Origin: an uncultured Anaerolineae bacterium
GTDB lineage: Bacteria; Chloroflexota; Anaerolineae; Anaerolineales; Villigracilaceae
Direction: 5' to 3'
Assembly: GCA_903854805.1 (NCBI GenBank)
Contig: CAINXK010000118.1
Coordinates: 1-25,119 of the forward strand
DNA length: 25,119 bases
In this document: positions 15,800 through 24,071 of the stretch, one piece after another
Position numbering within the stretch: the first letter of the stretch is position 1
Layout of the letters: every line of letters begins with the position of its first letter
Translations under genes and position numbers: made by a program
Notes under the pieces: model-generated
Told to the model about the DNA's origin: nothing
What the model saw: the letters and a program-made list of their open reading frames with translations, nothing else
The model's database searches: none

Positions 15800-17140
15800 A
15801 TGACCACTGCTGATGAAGTTACGCATACCGCTGAAAAGCTCGATTTCAAGAAAATTATGCCCGTTCTGGTTATCATTCTAGTTGACCTGCTGGGCCTATC
15901 GATCATCATCCCGCTCATGCCGCTTTACGCAGCCCGCTTCGGCGCGAACGCACTTGTGATTGGGCTGTTGGGTTCCACTTATCCATTTATGCAATTTATC
16001 GGAGCACCAGTCCTCGGGCGTCTTTCAGATCGCTTCGGACGCCGTCCAATCCTGATCGTCAGCCAGATTGGCACCTTTCTTGGGTTCATTCTGCTCGGGT
16101 TTGCCAACGTGCTGCCACTTCTGTTTCTTTCTCGCGTCATCGACGGACTATCAGGGGCAAACATATCCACCGCACAAGCCGTGATCACCGACTTGACCAC
16201 GGATGAAACCCGTACCCAGGGTCTGGGCTTAATTGGAGCTGCTTTTGGGATGGGCTTTATCCTGGGCCCGATCATCGCCTTTGCTGTATTGATTGCATCT
16301 CATGATAACTACCAGGCAGTAGCGTTCACGGCTGCATTTTTCTCACTTGCATCCTTATTACTGACCACCTTCTGGCTGCCAGAAACGCGCAATCCGCAAA
16401 AAAACAGACTGGGCGGCAAATCTCCATTTTCATTCCAAGCCATGGCTCAATCACTGAACCGTCCAACCATCGGAGTTTTATTGGTTCTCATGTTCGCCCA
16501 ACAATTGGCCTTTGGCGGTTATGAGCAAATGTTCTCGCTGTTTGCGCTCAACCGCCTTGGTATGGGTGCGCGGGATACATCTGGATTATTTGTCCTGGCC
16601 GGGTTGTTTATTGTGGCCATCCAGGGCGGCTTCATTGGGCCCTGGAGCAAAAAATATGGGGACCGCTGGCTGGTCATGCTGGGTTTATCGACTCTGGCTA
16701 TTGGGTTAATTCTTACGGCTCTCACCCCCCAAATTCCCGTACCCTGGTACAACCAGGCCAAAATTACCGCTGAAATGCAGGGAAGGGCCTCCACGCAGAT
16801 CATCAACGTTGCTTTGCCGGCTGAATCCAGCAAAGGCTGGCTCGGCATCATCTGGGTGCTGATCGCGTCATTCCCGGCTGCGCTGGGTGGCGGTGTGCTA
16901 CACCCAGCCATTAACAGCCTGATCACTAAGTCAGCTGGCAAAGACGAAGTAGGAGGTATTCTAGGAGTTTCTTCTGGCTTTTACAGTGCTGCCAATGCGA
17001 TTACCCCGCTTTTCTTTGGGTCCTTGTTTCAATGGTTTGGCGCGCCAGTGCCATTCCTGCTCGGTGGCCTGCTGCTGGCAGTGTTGTGGGTCATCGCAAT
17101 GCGCACAGTTAAAGTACCCCAGACAGCGCAGACGCAGTAA
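15800..17140 (+). CDS. MFS transporter, DHA1/TetA-like exporter
   Basis: A 446-residue proton-coupled exporter of the major facilitator superfamily with twelve predicted helices. The N-terminal half has the antiporter signatures: IILVDLLGLSIIIPLMPLYAARFG in helix 1, the loop-2/3 motif GRLSDRFGRRP, LSRVIDGLSGAN in helix 4, and GAAFGMGFILGPIIA in helix 5 (motif C, typical of drug-proton antiporters). The second half contains about 60 extra residues in the loop between helices 8 and 9 (QIPVPWYNQAKITAEMQG). Substrate cannot be told from the sequence; tetracycline or similar is only a family label. The start is marginal, with a GGAAAA upstream. It ends one base before the convergent HAD gene. Confidence 0.85.
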   Translation: MTTADEVTHTAEKLDFKKIMPVLVIILVDLLGLSIIIPLMPLYAARFGANALVIGLLGSTYPFMQFIGAPVLGRLSDRFGRRPILIVSQIGTFLGFILLGFANVLPLLFLSRVIDGLSGANISTAQAVITDLTTDETRTQGLGLIGAAFGMGFILGPIIAFAVLIASHDNYQAVAFTAAFFSLASLLLTTFWLPETRNPQKNRLGGKSPFSFQAMAQSLNRPTIGVLLVLMFAQQLAFGGYEQMFSLFALNRLGMGARDTSGLFVLAGLFIVAIQGGFIGPWSKKYGDRWLVMLGLSTLAIGLILTALTPQIPVPWYNQAKITAEMQGRASTQIINVALPAESSKGWLGIIWVLIASFPAALGGGVLHPAINSLITKSAGKDEVGGILGVSSGFYSAANAITPLFFGSLFQWFGAPVPFLLGGLLLAVLWVIAMRTVKVPQTAQTQ

Positions 17141-17141
17141 A

Positions 17142-17819
17142 CTACTTCAAAAGTAAATCTGCCAGCCTGGGGGTGGTTTTTAAAATCTCATCCGCTCCCA
17201 GGCCACGAAGTTCAGACTCTTCACCAAAACCGCACAACACTCCCACAGTTTGAGCCCCAGCTGCCTTGCCTGCGCGAATATCCACAGTGGTATCTCCGAT
17301 CATCAGGCAGTTTACGGACTGTACGCCCATGCGCTCAGCCGCCCAATAGATGGGGTCAGGGTAAGGCTTTGTATGTTTGACAGTCAGCGCCCCAGCCACA
17401 CAGCTGAAATATTGTTCAATTCCGACTTGGGATAAAAATTCTCGAGTTGTAGCCTCATCTCGCGCACTTACCACAGATAACGGGTAGCGCTGGTGCAGTT
17501 GCGCCAGCATTTCCTGCACGCCAACGATTGGGCGAAAGTGCTTAATCCTGGCCTTGCGTTTCTGGCTCAGCCAACTGGACAATTTTGCCAATTCAACATC
17601 AAACCCAAACTTATCCGGCATGCCGATCAAAAAATTCCCGGGCGCTTCCGCCCACATCACAAAGCGGCGCGCAGCACGCTGATAATCTTGCCCGGGCAGT
17701 AAAAATCGCAGCGCTTTAAAAAATGGGGCTGCCTGTTCAATGAACAGGTCGTCTGTATCATTTAATGTGCCATCGACATCAAAACACAGGGCTTGAATTC
17801 GGGGAATATCGAGGGGCAT
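17142..17819 (-). CDS. HAD-family phosphatase, phosphoglycolate phosphatase-like
   Basis: A 225-residue haloacid-dehalogenase-type hydrolase, probably dephosphorylating a small metabolite. Motif I is FDVDGTLND with the nucleophile Asp14 and Asp16; motif II is SVVSARDEAT (the Ser); the motif III Lys lies in VKHTKPYPDPIYW; motif IV is MIGDTTVDIRAGKAAG with paired Asp. The helical cap between motifs I and II (about residues 20-90, with aromatic residues FFKALRFLLPGQDYQRAARRFVMWAE) is of the C1 type. The motif III and IV wording matches the phosphoglycolate phosphatase/pyrophosphatase branch, but substrate is uncertain. AGGAG precedes the ATG and a TATAAT lies just upstream of that. Confidence 0.85.
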   Translation of the reverse strand: MPLDIPRIQALCFDVDGTLNDTDDLFIEQAAPFFKALRFLLPGQDYQRAARRFVMWAEAPGNFLIGMPDKFGFDVELAKLSSWLSQKRKARIKHFRPIVGVQEMLAQLHQRYPLSVVSARDEATTREFLSQVGIEQYFSCVAGALTVKHTKPYPDPIYWAAERMGVQSVNCLMIGDTTVDIRAGKAAGAQTVGVLCGFGEESELRGLGADEILKTTPRLADLLLK

Positions 17820-17873
17820 GCTGGTTCTCCTGATTATATTTTAACGTCAACAGCTACGGAAATTTCCATTAAA

Positions 17874-17965
17874 CCGGTATGAAAATATTTTTTGTGGGGC
17901 AAATCAACACCAAGACCGTAATCGAGCAAAATCCAACCCAGCTTGACTGTTCTCCGTCCTCACGT
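17874..17965 (+). repeat. Interspersed repeat copy C
   Basis: Begins CCGGTATGAAAATATTTTTT and contains GTGGGG and the distal AAAATCCAACCCAGCTTGAC block. Its core at 17921-17955 aligns with 2901-2934 in 30 of 35 columns. It lies just after the HAD gene start and ahead of the EF-hand gene, in the region that the longer in-frame extension of that gene would translate. Confidence 0.6.
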
Positions 17966-18160
17966 TATTTTACGCCAGATCAGATCAATTTTGTGTTTTG
18001 TCTCTTACCAATCGAAACAAAGACACTTGCGCTGAACGCTAAAAAAACAATTTCAATATTGGGCATATCTGCCCTCAAGTTTAAGCACTCTCAGTCGATA
18101 ACAGAACAAGGATCGTCTTACGTTTTTGGACCCAGATTTTGGGCTTTGAAAGGAGGCATT

Positions 18161-18598
18161 ATGGGCATACAAGCAATCGGTAATTCAACGTCAGTTGATC
18201 TGAGTACTATGGCCCGGTCACGATCAGCCACTACCACCGCAGCGAGCACTTCTACTACCAGTGGTACGGAAAGCCAGGTTGCCACGCAAAATACAGGAGT
18301 TGCACCTCCGGCCAAAGTTGGCGGAGTAGCAAAACCAGTTGAAACTAGCGTGAGCAGCAGCAGTACCAACGGTACCAGCAGTTTAAGCTTGGATAAGATT
18401 TATGATAAACGCGATGCGAACCAGGATGGTACCGTCTCTTACCAGGAAGAGCTTCTTTTTTCATTGAAGCAAACAACCAGTGAGACCCAAAACCAGGCCG
18501 CTGTTACTACCAACCAGATACAGGCTGGCTTGAACGCATACAAACAAGGCCAGCAAGCCAATAGCACATCGCTCAGTTCGCCCCTGTTTGCAATCTAA
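18161..18598 (+). CDS. Ser/Thr-rich protein with one EF-hand-like loop
   Basis: A 145-residue protein. The start at 18161 is chosen because AAAGGAGGC precedes it by 5 nt; an in-frame extension to 17879 would translate a repeat copy and has no ribosome-binding site. After MGIQAIGNSTSV, residues about 20-75 are almost all Ser, Thr, Ala, Gly and Val, followed by one canonical calcium loop: Asp85-x-Asn87-x-Asp89-Gly90-x-x-Ser93-x-x-Glu96. A helical, Gln-rich tail follows (residues 100-145). No signal peptide is visible. The layout resembles small EF-hand proteins exported by flagellar-like or similar pathways, but no such pathway is in the window. A role is not assigned. Confidence 0.65.
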   Translation: MGIQAIGNSTSVDLSTMARSRSATTTAASTSTTSGTESQVATQNTGVAPPAKVGGVAKPVETSVSSSSTNGTSSLSLDKIYDKRDANQDGTVSYQEELLFSLKQTTSETQNQAAVTTNQIQAGLNAYKQGQQANSTSLSSPLFAI

Positions 18599-18623
18599 GT
18601 AGGGTACAAGCTCGGTTTCAATT

Positions 18624-18664
18624 AACAAGACAGGGGACACACCAGTTGTGTCCCCTGTCTTGTT
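18624..18664 (+). terminator. Perfect 18-bp palindromic hairpin downstream of EF-hand gene
   Basis: The 18-bp perfect stem (18624-18641 with 18647-18664) carries ACAGGGGACAC and has a 5-nt loop. It sits 26 bp after the EF-hand gene stop and 99 bp before thrC. It is a likely terminator. GGGGACAC-type palindromes are also seen as REP-like elements in other bacteria, so it may be a mobile repeat used as a terminator. Confidence 0.7.
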
Positions 18665-18747
18665 AGCCAGTTGATTATTTTTGACCGTATGTATTAATAC
18701 TGATTAATACACGCATTGAATTCATATCCTGGAGAAACAGCCAGGTG

Positions 18748-18756
18748 TGCTATACT
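18748..18756 (+). promoter_or_regulatory. Extended -10 promoter giving a probable leaderless thrC transcript
   Basis: TGCTATACT is an extended -10 (TGn plus TATACT) ending at 18756, seven bases before the A of the ATG at 18764, so transcription should begin at the start codon. No ribosome-binding site lies upstream, and no strong -35 is seen at the usual spacing. Confidence 0.55.
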
Positions 18757-18763
18757 TTAATGT

Positions 18764-19933
18764 ATGGATTATGCTGAAAGTGCCCTGACACATCTAAAAT
18801 GTCCTGAGTGTCATAAAATTTTCAACGCAGATGAAGTGCAAACCTACTGTCAGGATTGCCGCAGTCCGCTAATCGCCTGTTATGACCTCAATATCGCCAA
18901 AAAAACGCTTACCCGTGAGGCTTTGCAGGCGCGTTCCAGAGGTATCTGGCGCTGGGGCGAAATACTACCAGTCCGCGCTCAGGCCCAGCGCCTGACGCTT
19001 GGCGAAGCCGATACACCCCTATTACCAGCCACTAACCTGGGTAAATCCCTGGGAATGAACGAACTTTACATCAAGGATGAATCCAACAACCCAACCGGTT
19101 CGTTTAAGGCACGAGGACTGGTTGTAGCTGTAGCGCGTGCGATGGAATTAGGCGTGCGCGGGTTCGTTATCCCAACTGCGGGTAATGCTGGCGGCGCCCT
19201 GGCTGCCTATGCAGCCCGGGCAAGGGCACAGGCACATGTTTTCATGCCAAAAGATGCACCAATAGCCAACCAGATTGAAGTCAAGATTGCTGGCGCAGAA
19301 TTAGTACTGGTTGACGGTCTTATTTCTGACGCAGCCAAACTGGCAAGCGAGGCTGCCAAACAAAACGATTGGTTCGATATTTCGACATTCAAGGAACCTT
19401 ACCGATGCGAAGGCAAGAAAACCATGGGTCTTGAATTGGCCGAAGCTTTTGGCTGGAATCTGCCGGATGTGATCATTTATCCAACCGGTGGAGGAACCGG
19501 GCTGGTGGGTATGTGGAAAGCTTTCGCCGAATTGGAACAAATGGGTTTTATTGGCGCAAAGCGGCCGCGCATGGTCAGCGTCCAGGCTGATGGCTGTGCA
19601 CCCATTGTGCGCGCATTTAACGAAAATAGCGAGCGCTGCGTGTTTTGGGAAGGCGCTGAAACCATTGCATCCGGTCTGAGAGTTCCGGGCGTATTTGCCG
19701 ACCGGATGATCTTGCGCGCAATTCGCGCCAGCATGGGAACAGCACTAACAGTATCTGATACCGAAATTCTAGCCTGCCAAAAGGAAATAGCGGCTTGCGA
19801 AGGGATTTTCGCAGCTCCTGAAGGAGCTGCCAGCCTGGCAGCCATAAAAAAATTACTGGCAAATGGTTGGATTGATAAACAAGAACGTGTAATACTGTTC
19901 AACACAGGTTCAGGATTAAAATACCTACAGTAG
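18764..19933 (+). CDS. thrC: Threonine synthase
   Basis: A 389-residue PLP enzyme that converts O-phosphohomoserine to threonine. It starts with a zinc ribbon (Cys13, Cys16, Cys29, Cys32) seen in many bacterial and archaeal threonine synthases of this size. The PLP lysine is Lys115 in DESNNPTGSFKARG. Further family motifs are TAGNAGGALAAYAA (phosphate and substrate loop), the glycine-rich PTGGGTGLVGMW that binds the PLP phosphate, and FAAPEGAASLAA near the C-terminus. It is complete. The start codon is probably the first transcribed base, since a -10 lies 7 nt upstream and there is no ribosome-binding site. A histidine kinase gene follows 61 bp downstream on the same strand. Confidence 0.93.
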   Translation: MDYAESALTHLKCPECHKIFNADEVQTYCQDCRSPLIACYDLNIAKKTLTREALQARSRGIWRWGEILPVRAQAQRLTLGEADTPLLPATNLGKSLGMNELYIKDESNNPTGSFKARGLVVAVARAMELGVRGFVIPTAGNAGGALAAYAARARAQAHVFMPKDAPIANQIEVKIAGAELVLVDGLISDAAKLASEAAKQNDWFDISTFKEPYRCEGKKTMGLELAEAFGWNLPDVIIYPTGGGTGLVGMWKAFAELEQMGFIGAKRPRMVSVQADGCAPIVRAFNENSERCVFWEGAETIASGLRVPGVFADRMILRAIRASMGTALTVSDTEILACQKEIAACEGIFAAPEGAASLAAIKKLLANGWIDKQERVILFNTGSGLKYLQ

Positions 19934-19994
19934 CAACGGAAAGGAGGCGGGACGCTTCGCCGATCCGCTGCTACATGATCGTGTAAGAGGTTCG

Positions 19995-22061
19995 ATGCTC
20001 GAAAACCAACGTGCAGTCTTGGAATTGTTATATAAAGTCAGCCGCGAGTTCGCCACTGCTCTTGAGCTTAGAACTGTGTTGACGCGCGTACTATTCTCGG
20101 CCATACATAATGTGGGCGGGGAGCGTGGCAGCGTGGTGGTGATGGATGACAACGGACAAGCCGTCGACTCAGCTTTTGTGTATGGCAACCAGGTACGCGA
20201 CAGTACCACCCTGCATCTTAAAGAGACAGTTGACCGAGGCCTGGCGGGATGGGTTGTGCGCAGCCACCAGGCGGTTTTGGTCCCAGACACGAGCCAGGAC
20301 ACACGCTGGCTGCACCGCGAGGATGATAAAGTTGAACATTCCGGTGCAAAATCAGCGATCTGCGTACCCTTGATGGCTCGCGAAAAACTGGTGGGCGTAC
20401 TCACCTTGGTTCACCCGAGCCCTGGCGCGTATACTGATGAACATTTGGAATTGATGCAAGCCATTGCCGACCAGGCGGGCATTGCTGTGCTAAATGCACG
20501 ACTGTTCTCTGAAAGCCAGCGCCAGGCGCGCGTGATGACTGCCCTGGCAGAAGGTGCCGCTTACTTAAATTCATCTGTCCGCATTGATGATTTGTTTGAA
20601 AACATCATGGCGCAGACGAAACAGACACTACAGGTTGAAATTACCGCCCTGGCAATGGTAGATGGTCAGGAATTGGTATTTCGCGCAGCCAGCGAAAGCG
20701 GCTCTAACCTGATCGGTAGGCGCATAAAACTAAGCGAAGGAATCGCCGGAATGGTGGCCCGCCATGGACGCGGGGTTATCATCCCTTCGACCGCATCTGA
20801 TACCCAACCACTGCTTTCAGATGCAGAAAAAATAGAGGGGATCAGAGTGCGCGGGTTTGCCTGTGTCCCGATTTCTGTACAGGACAAAGTCATCGGCGTA
20901 CTGGAAGCCATCAACCCGATTGCAAAATCTTTTGACCCGGATGCCCTGCTGGTATTAACCGGTCTAGGTGCGCTGGCTGGAACAACCATACAGAATGCGC
21001 AGCTATTTGAAAGCCTGGACCTGGCCCGCAAGCGCTATCGTGACTTATTTGAAGACAGTATCGACCCCATAATTATTACCGATTTAAACGGGAAAATTCT
21101 GGAAGTCAACAAAAAAGCTGTTGTTTTTTCAGGGCTTGAACCCGCAGCCCTGCATACGTTGCAAATCGACCAGATACACGAGGTCAGCTACGAAAAAACC
21201 GGACAGCAGTTTGAATATATTGGGAATGCGACCGCCACTTACGAATCAACCCTGGTTGATAGTTTCGGCAAAACACACCCAGTACAGGTCTATGCTCGCA
21301 AGGTGGTCTTCGACGATGCGGAATCGATCCAGTGGATCTTGCGTGATATCACTGAACGAAAAGATCTGGATACCCTGCGCGAAGACCTGACGGCAATGAT
21401 TTACCATGACCTGCGTTCACCGCTTGCCAACCTACTTTCAAGCGTGGAAATGCTGGATGACATTATTCCTACTTCAGAAAGAGACTCAGCGCAACCGATT
21501 CTGAGAATTGCGCACCATTCCATCAACCGTATCGAACGCATGGTCAGTTCATTGCTGGATATAAACCGGCTGGAACATAACCAGACCATTGGAGAACGTC
21601 AAACTGCGGATATTTCGGCGCTGATCAGTTACAGCATAGAAGCGGTCAAACCATCCACTGAAGGGCGCGAACAGACCATCTTATCGAATGTGGTATCCGG
21701 TCTACCTCAGGTCTACGTGGATATGGATATGATCCGGCGCGTGCTGATCAATCTTTTGGAAAATGCCGCGAAATACACGCCAACCAATGGATTAATTCAA
21801 ATCGGCGCGGAAAAGAATGATGACTTCATTCTCATTTACGTGCAAGACAATGGTCCGGGCATTCCAGAAGGGGAAAAAGAACATATTTTCGACAAATTTA
21901 TCCGCCTTAAGAACAAAAATGGCACCCGCGGACTGGGTGTAGGGCTGGCTTTTTGCAAGCTGGCAGTTCAGGGGCACATGGGCAAAATTTGGGTGGAACC
22001 TGCGCCTGACAGTGGCTCAAAATTCTTTTTTACATTACCGGTCATGAAAGATAAACCGTAG
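19995..22061 (+). CDS. Hybrid-free sensor histidine kinase GAF-GAF-PAS-HisKA-HATPase
   Basis: A 688-residue cytoplasmic sensor kinase with no membrane segment. In order: a first GAF domain (about 15-165, with GLAGWVVRSHQAVLVPDTSQD), a second (about 185-335, with GIAGMVARHGRGVIIPSTASD), a PAS domain (about 345-455, with DLFEDSIDPIIITDLNGKILEVNKKA), a dimerisation domain whose phosphorylated histidine is His471 in IYHDLRSPLANLL, and an ATPase domain with N-box ENAAKYTP, G1 DNGPGIPEGE and G2 GLGVGLAF. No receiver domain and no response regulator gene are nearby, so the partner must be elsewhere. AGAGG precedes the ATG. The ligand of the GAF domains is unknown. Neighbours suggest coexpression with thrC, but this is inference. 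Confidence 0.92.
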   Translation: MLENQRAVLELLYKVSREFATALELRTVLTRVLFSAIHNVGGERGSVVVMDDNGQAVDSAFVYGNQVRDSTTLHLKETVDRGLAGWVVRSHQAVLVPDTSQDTRWLHREDDKVEHSGAKSAICVPLMAREKLVGVLTLVHPSPGAYTDEHLELMQAIADQAGIAVLNARLFSESQRQARVMTALAEGAAYLNSSVRIDDLFENIMAQTKQTLQVEITALAMVDGQELVFRAASESGSNLIGRRIKLSEGIAGMVARHGRGVIIPSTASDTQPLLSDAEKIEGIRVRGFACVPISVQDKVIGVLEAINPIAKSFDPDALLVLTGLGALAGTTIQNAQLFESLDLARKRYRDLFEDSIDPIIITDLNGKILEVNKKAVVFSGLEPAALHTLQIDQIHEVSYEKTGQQFEYIGNATATYESTLVDSFGKTHPVQVYARKVVFDDAESIQWILRDITERKDLDTLREDLTAMIYHDLRSPLANLLSSVEMLDDIIPTSERDSAQPILRIAHHSINRIERMVSSLLDINRLEHNQTIGERQTADISALISYSIEAVKPSTEGREQTILSNVVSGLPQVYVDMDMIRRVLINLLENAAKYTPTNGLIQIGAEKNDDFILIYVQDNGPGIPEGEKEHIFDKFIRLKNKNGTRGLGVGLAFCKLAVQGHMGKIWVEPAPDSGSKFFFTLPVMKDKP

Positions 22062-22101
22062 GTTCCGAAGATTTTCCAGAATTATTTAACAAGGAGTATG
22101 C

Positions 22102-22962
22102 ATGCAGGCAATTGCTAACCAGGTATATATTGAAGAACAGTACCCCGGCGTAACACTGGGGGTGATCGCCCTACCGCACGGACTTATCCAGATTGATGCA
22201 CCGCCAGCTCCGGAGGATACACGCTCATGGCGTGCTGCCCTTCTGAATTTAAACAGCGGCGTAGAACGTTTGTTAATCAATATCGATGGACACCCCGACC
22301 GCACCCTGGGCGCACGCGCCATGGAATGTACCATCGTTGCACATGAAAGAACCGCTGAAACTTTCCGAAACCGGCCCAACACTTTTAAAGCCCAGGGTGA
22401 AGAAACCGGAGCAGATTGGGAATCTGTGGTTGGGCTCGGCAGCATACGCTGGGCACCACCTGAAATCTCTTTTACATCCCGGCTCGCGATCCAATGGAGT
22501 AATTTCTCTGTGGTACTGGAACACCACCCCGGCCCAACAGCCGGCGCCATCTGGGTGGTCATGCCAGAAGCAAAGATCGTTTTAGTCGGTGACATGGTGG
22601 TTAAAAATCAACCTCCTTTCATCGCAAGCGCCAACCTTTCCGAGTGGATCAAATCACTCGATCACTTACTGGCTGGGTATAAGGATTTCACAATCATCAG
22701 CGGACGGGGTGGCATCATGTCCTACGGTGATGTGCAAGCCCAACGCGAACAAATTAGCGGAATTCACGCGCAACTCGAGGCACTCGCCCAAAAACAAGCC
22801 GGCGCAGACGCCATCGAAAACCTGATCCAGCCGTTATTAGCATCTATGAAGACCCCGGCTGAACGGCAAAGGCAATTTTTTCAAAGGCTTGCCCATGGTT
22901 TGCGGCATTACTATGTCCGCCACTATCGCTCAAGCGGAATCGTAGATGAGAGCGAGGAGTAA
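22102..22962 (+). CDS. Metallo-beta-lactamase-fold protein with altered metal ligands
   Basis: A 286-residue protein laid out like a metallo-beta-lactamase: strands around residues 8-33 ending in IDAPP, a loop corresponding to HxHxDH, a HHPGPTAG stretch at about 141-148 resembling the GHTPG element, and VGD with Asp164. The usual HxHxDH reads Asp62-Gly-His64-Pro-Asp66-Arg67, so the first and last histidines are changed. A full two-metal site is unlikely; it may bind one metal or act as a non-catalytic relative. The C-terminal helical region (about 215-286) is typical of the family's extra helices. AAGGAG precedes the ATG. The asparaginase gene follows after a single base, so the two are cotranscribed. 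Confidence 0.7.
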   Translation: MQAIANQVYIEEQYPGVTLGVIALPHGLIQIDAPPAPEDTRSWRAALLNLNSGVERLLINIDGHPDRTLGARAMECTIVAHERTAETFRNRPNTFKAQGEETGADWESVVGLGSIRWAPPEISFTSRLAIQWSNFSVVLEHHPGPTAGAIWVVMPEAKIVLVGDMVVKNQPPFIASANLSEWIKSLDHLLAGYKDFTIISGRGGIMSYGDVQAQREQISGIHAQLEALAQKQAGADAIENLIQPLLASMKTPAERQRQFFQRLAHGLRHYYVRHYRSSGIVDESEE

Positions 22963-22963
22963 A

Positions 22964-24013
22964 GTGGTCAATCAATATCAGCCCGTTTTCGAATTAACCC
23001 GCGGCCGGATTGTAGAATGTATCCACTTTGGAGCCGCCGCCGTTGTAGATTCACACGGTCATCTGCTGGCGTCGCTGGGAGACCCACAGCTGGTTACTTT
23101 TTTACGTTCAAGCGCCAAACCCTTCCAGGCTCTGCCTTTTATCGAACGCGGTGGTCATGAAAAGTTTAGCCTGACTCCCCGTGAAATCGCTTTAATGTGT
23201 TCATCACATTCTGGCACAGACGAACATGTTGAAACTGTCAAAGGTATGCAGGCCAAAATTGGCGTCAACGTTAATGATCTGATGTGCGGGGTGCATTATC
23301 CCGTTCACGAAGCCAGTGCGGACGCAATGAAAGTACGCGGCGAGCTGCCCACAGCCTACCGTCACAACTGCTCGGGCAAACACACGGGTATGCTGGCGCA
23401 CGCCAGTCTGCGCGGCGCCCCACTCGAGAATTATGTTGACTTCCATCACCCAGTGCAGGAAAGCATTTTGCTGGCTTTCTCAGAGATGTGCGGTCTGACA
23501 ACAGATGAAGTTGAACTTGGGATTGACGGCTGCTCGGCACCAAACTTTGCCGTACCACTCTATAATGCCGCGTTCGGTTACGCGCGTGTATGCGACCCAT
23601 TTGAACAGTCGCCCGAACGCGCCGCAGCTTGCCAGACGATTAGTTCGGCAATGATGGCAAATCCGGACATGGTCGGTGGACCAGGGCGTTTTGATACTGC
23701 ATTGATGCAAGCAGGGAATGGGCGCATCCTGGTCAAGGGTGGCGCAGAAGGATTCCAGAGTGTTGGGCTGCTGCCCGGCGCACTCGGTCCGGATTCACCG
23801 GGCATTGGCATCGCCATCAAAATCAGCGATGGCGATGCTTCAGATCGGGCTCGTCATGGCGTGACACTGGCGATCCTGCAGTCGCTTGGTGCGCTGAATG
23901 CTGAACAACTGGCACAATTGGCTGCTTTTGGGCCTTCGATCCAGTTGGAAAATTACCGTAAGCTTAAGGTCGGCGCCAGCCGCCCCGTGTTTGAATTAGC
24001 GTGGGCAAAATAG
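22964..24013 (+). CDS. L-asparaginase II (AnsA type)
   Basis: A 349-residue asparaginase of the PF06089 group, unrelated to E. coli asparaginases and best known from Rhizobium etli. It hydrolyses L-asparagine to aspartate and ammonia. Conserved features: RSSAKPFQ with Ser49 and Lys52, SSHSG with Ser81, NCSGKHTGML with Cys136 and Lys139, and DGCSAPNF with Cys190. These match, one residue offset, the Ser-Lys dyad and the zinc ligands I remember from the R. etli enzyme. I use the GTG start at 22964, since GAGGAG precedes it by 5 nt and it lies one base after the upstream stop; an ATG at 22946 is the alternative. A 12-bp hairpin follows the stop. Confidence 0.85.
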   Translation: MVNQYQPVFELTRGRIVECIHFGAAAVVDSHGHLLASLGDPQLVTFLRSSAKPFQALPFIERGGHEKFSLTPREIALMCSSHSGTDEHVETVKGMQAKIGVNVNDLMCGVHYPVHEASADAMKVRGELPTAYRHNCSGKHTGMLAHASLRGAPLENYVDFHHPVQESILLAFSEMCGLTTDEVELGIDGCSAPNFAVPLYNAAFGYARVCDPFEQSPERAAACQTISSAMMANPDMVGGPGRFDTALMQAGNGRILVKGGAEGFQSVGLLPGALGPDSPGIGIAIKISDGDASDRARHGVTLAILQSLGALNAEQLAQLAAFGPSIQLENYRKLKVGASRPVFELAWAK

Positions 24014-24024
24014 ATCATCGCTTT

Positions 24025-24051
24025 GAGGCACAGGCCATAGGCCTGTGCCTC
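24025..24051 (+). terminator. Short perfect hairpin after the asparaginase gene
   Basis: GAGGCACAGGCC (24025-24036) pairs with GGCCTGTGCCTC (24040-24051) across a 3-nt gap, with no T run after it. It lies in the 58-bp gap before the endonuclease III homologue and may attenuate rather than fully terminate. Confidence 0.5.
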
Positions 24052-24071
24052 TGCGCTGACAACAACCGATT

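Noticed and set aside
17879..18160. N-terminal extension of the EF-hand gene
   Set aside because: It would translate a repeat copy shared with other intergenic regions, and a perfect AAAGGAGG lies before the ATG at 18161.
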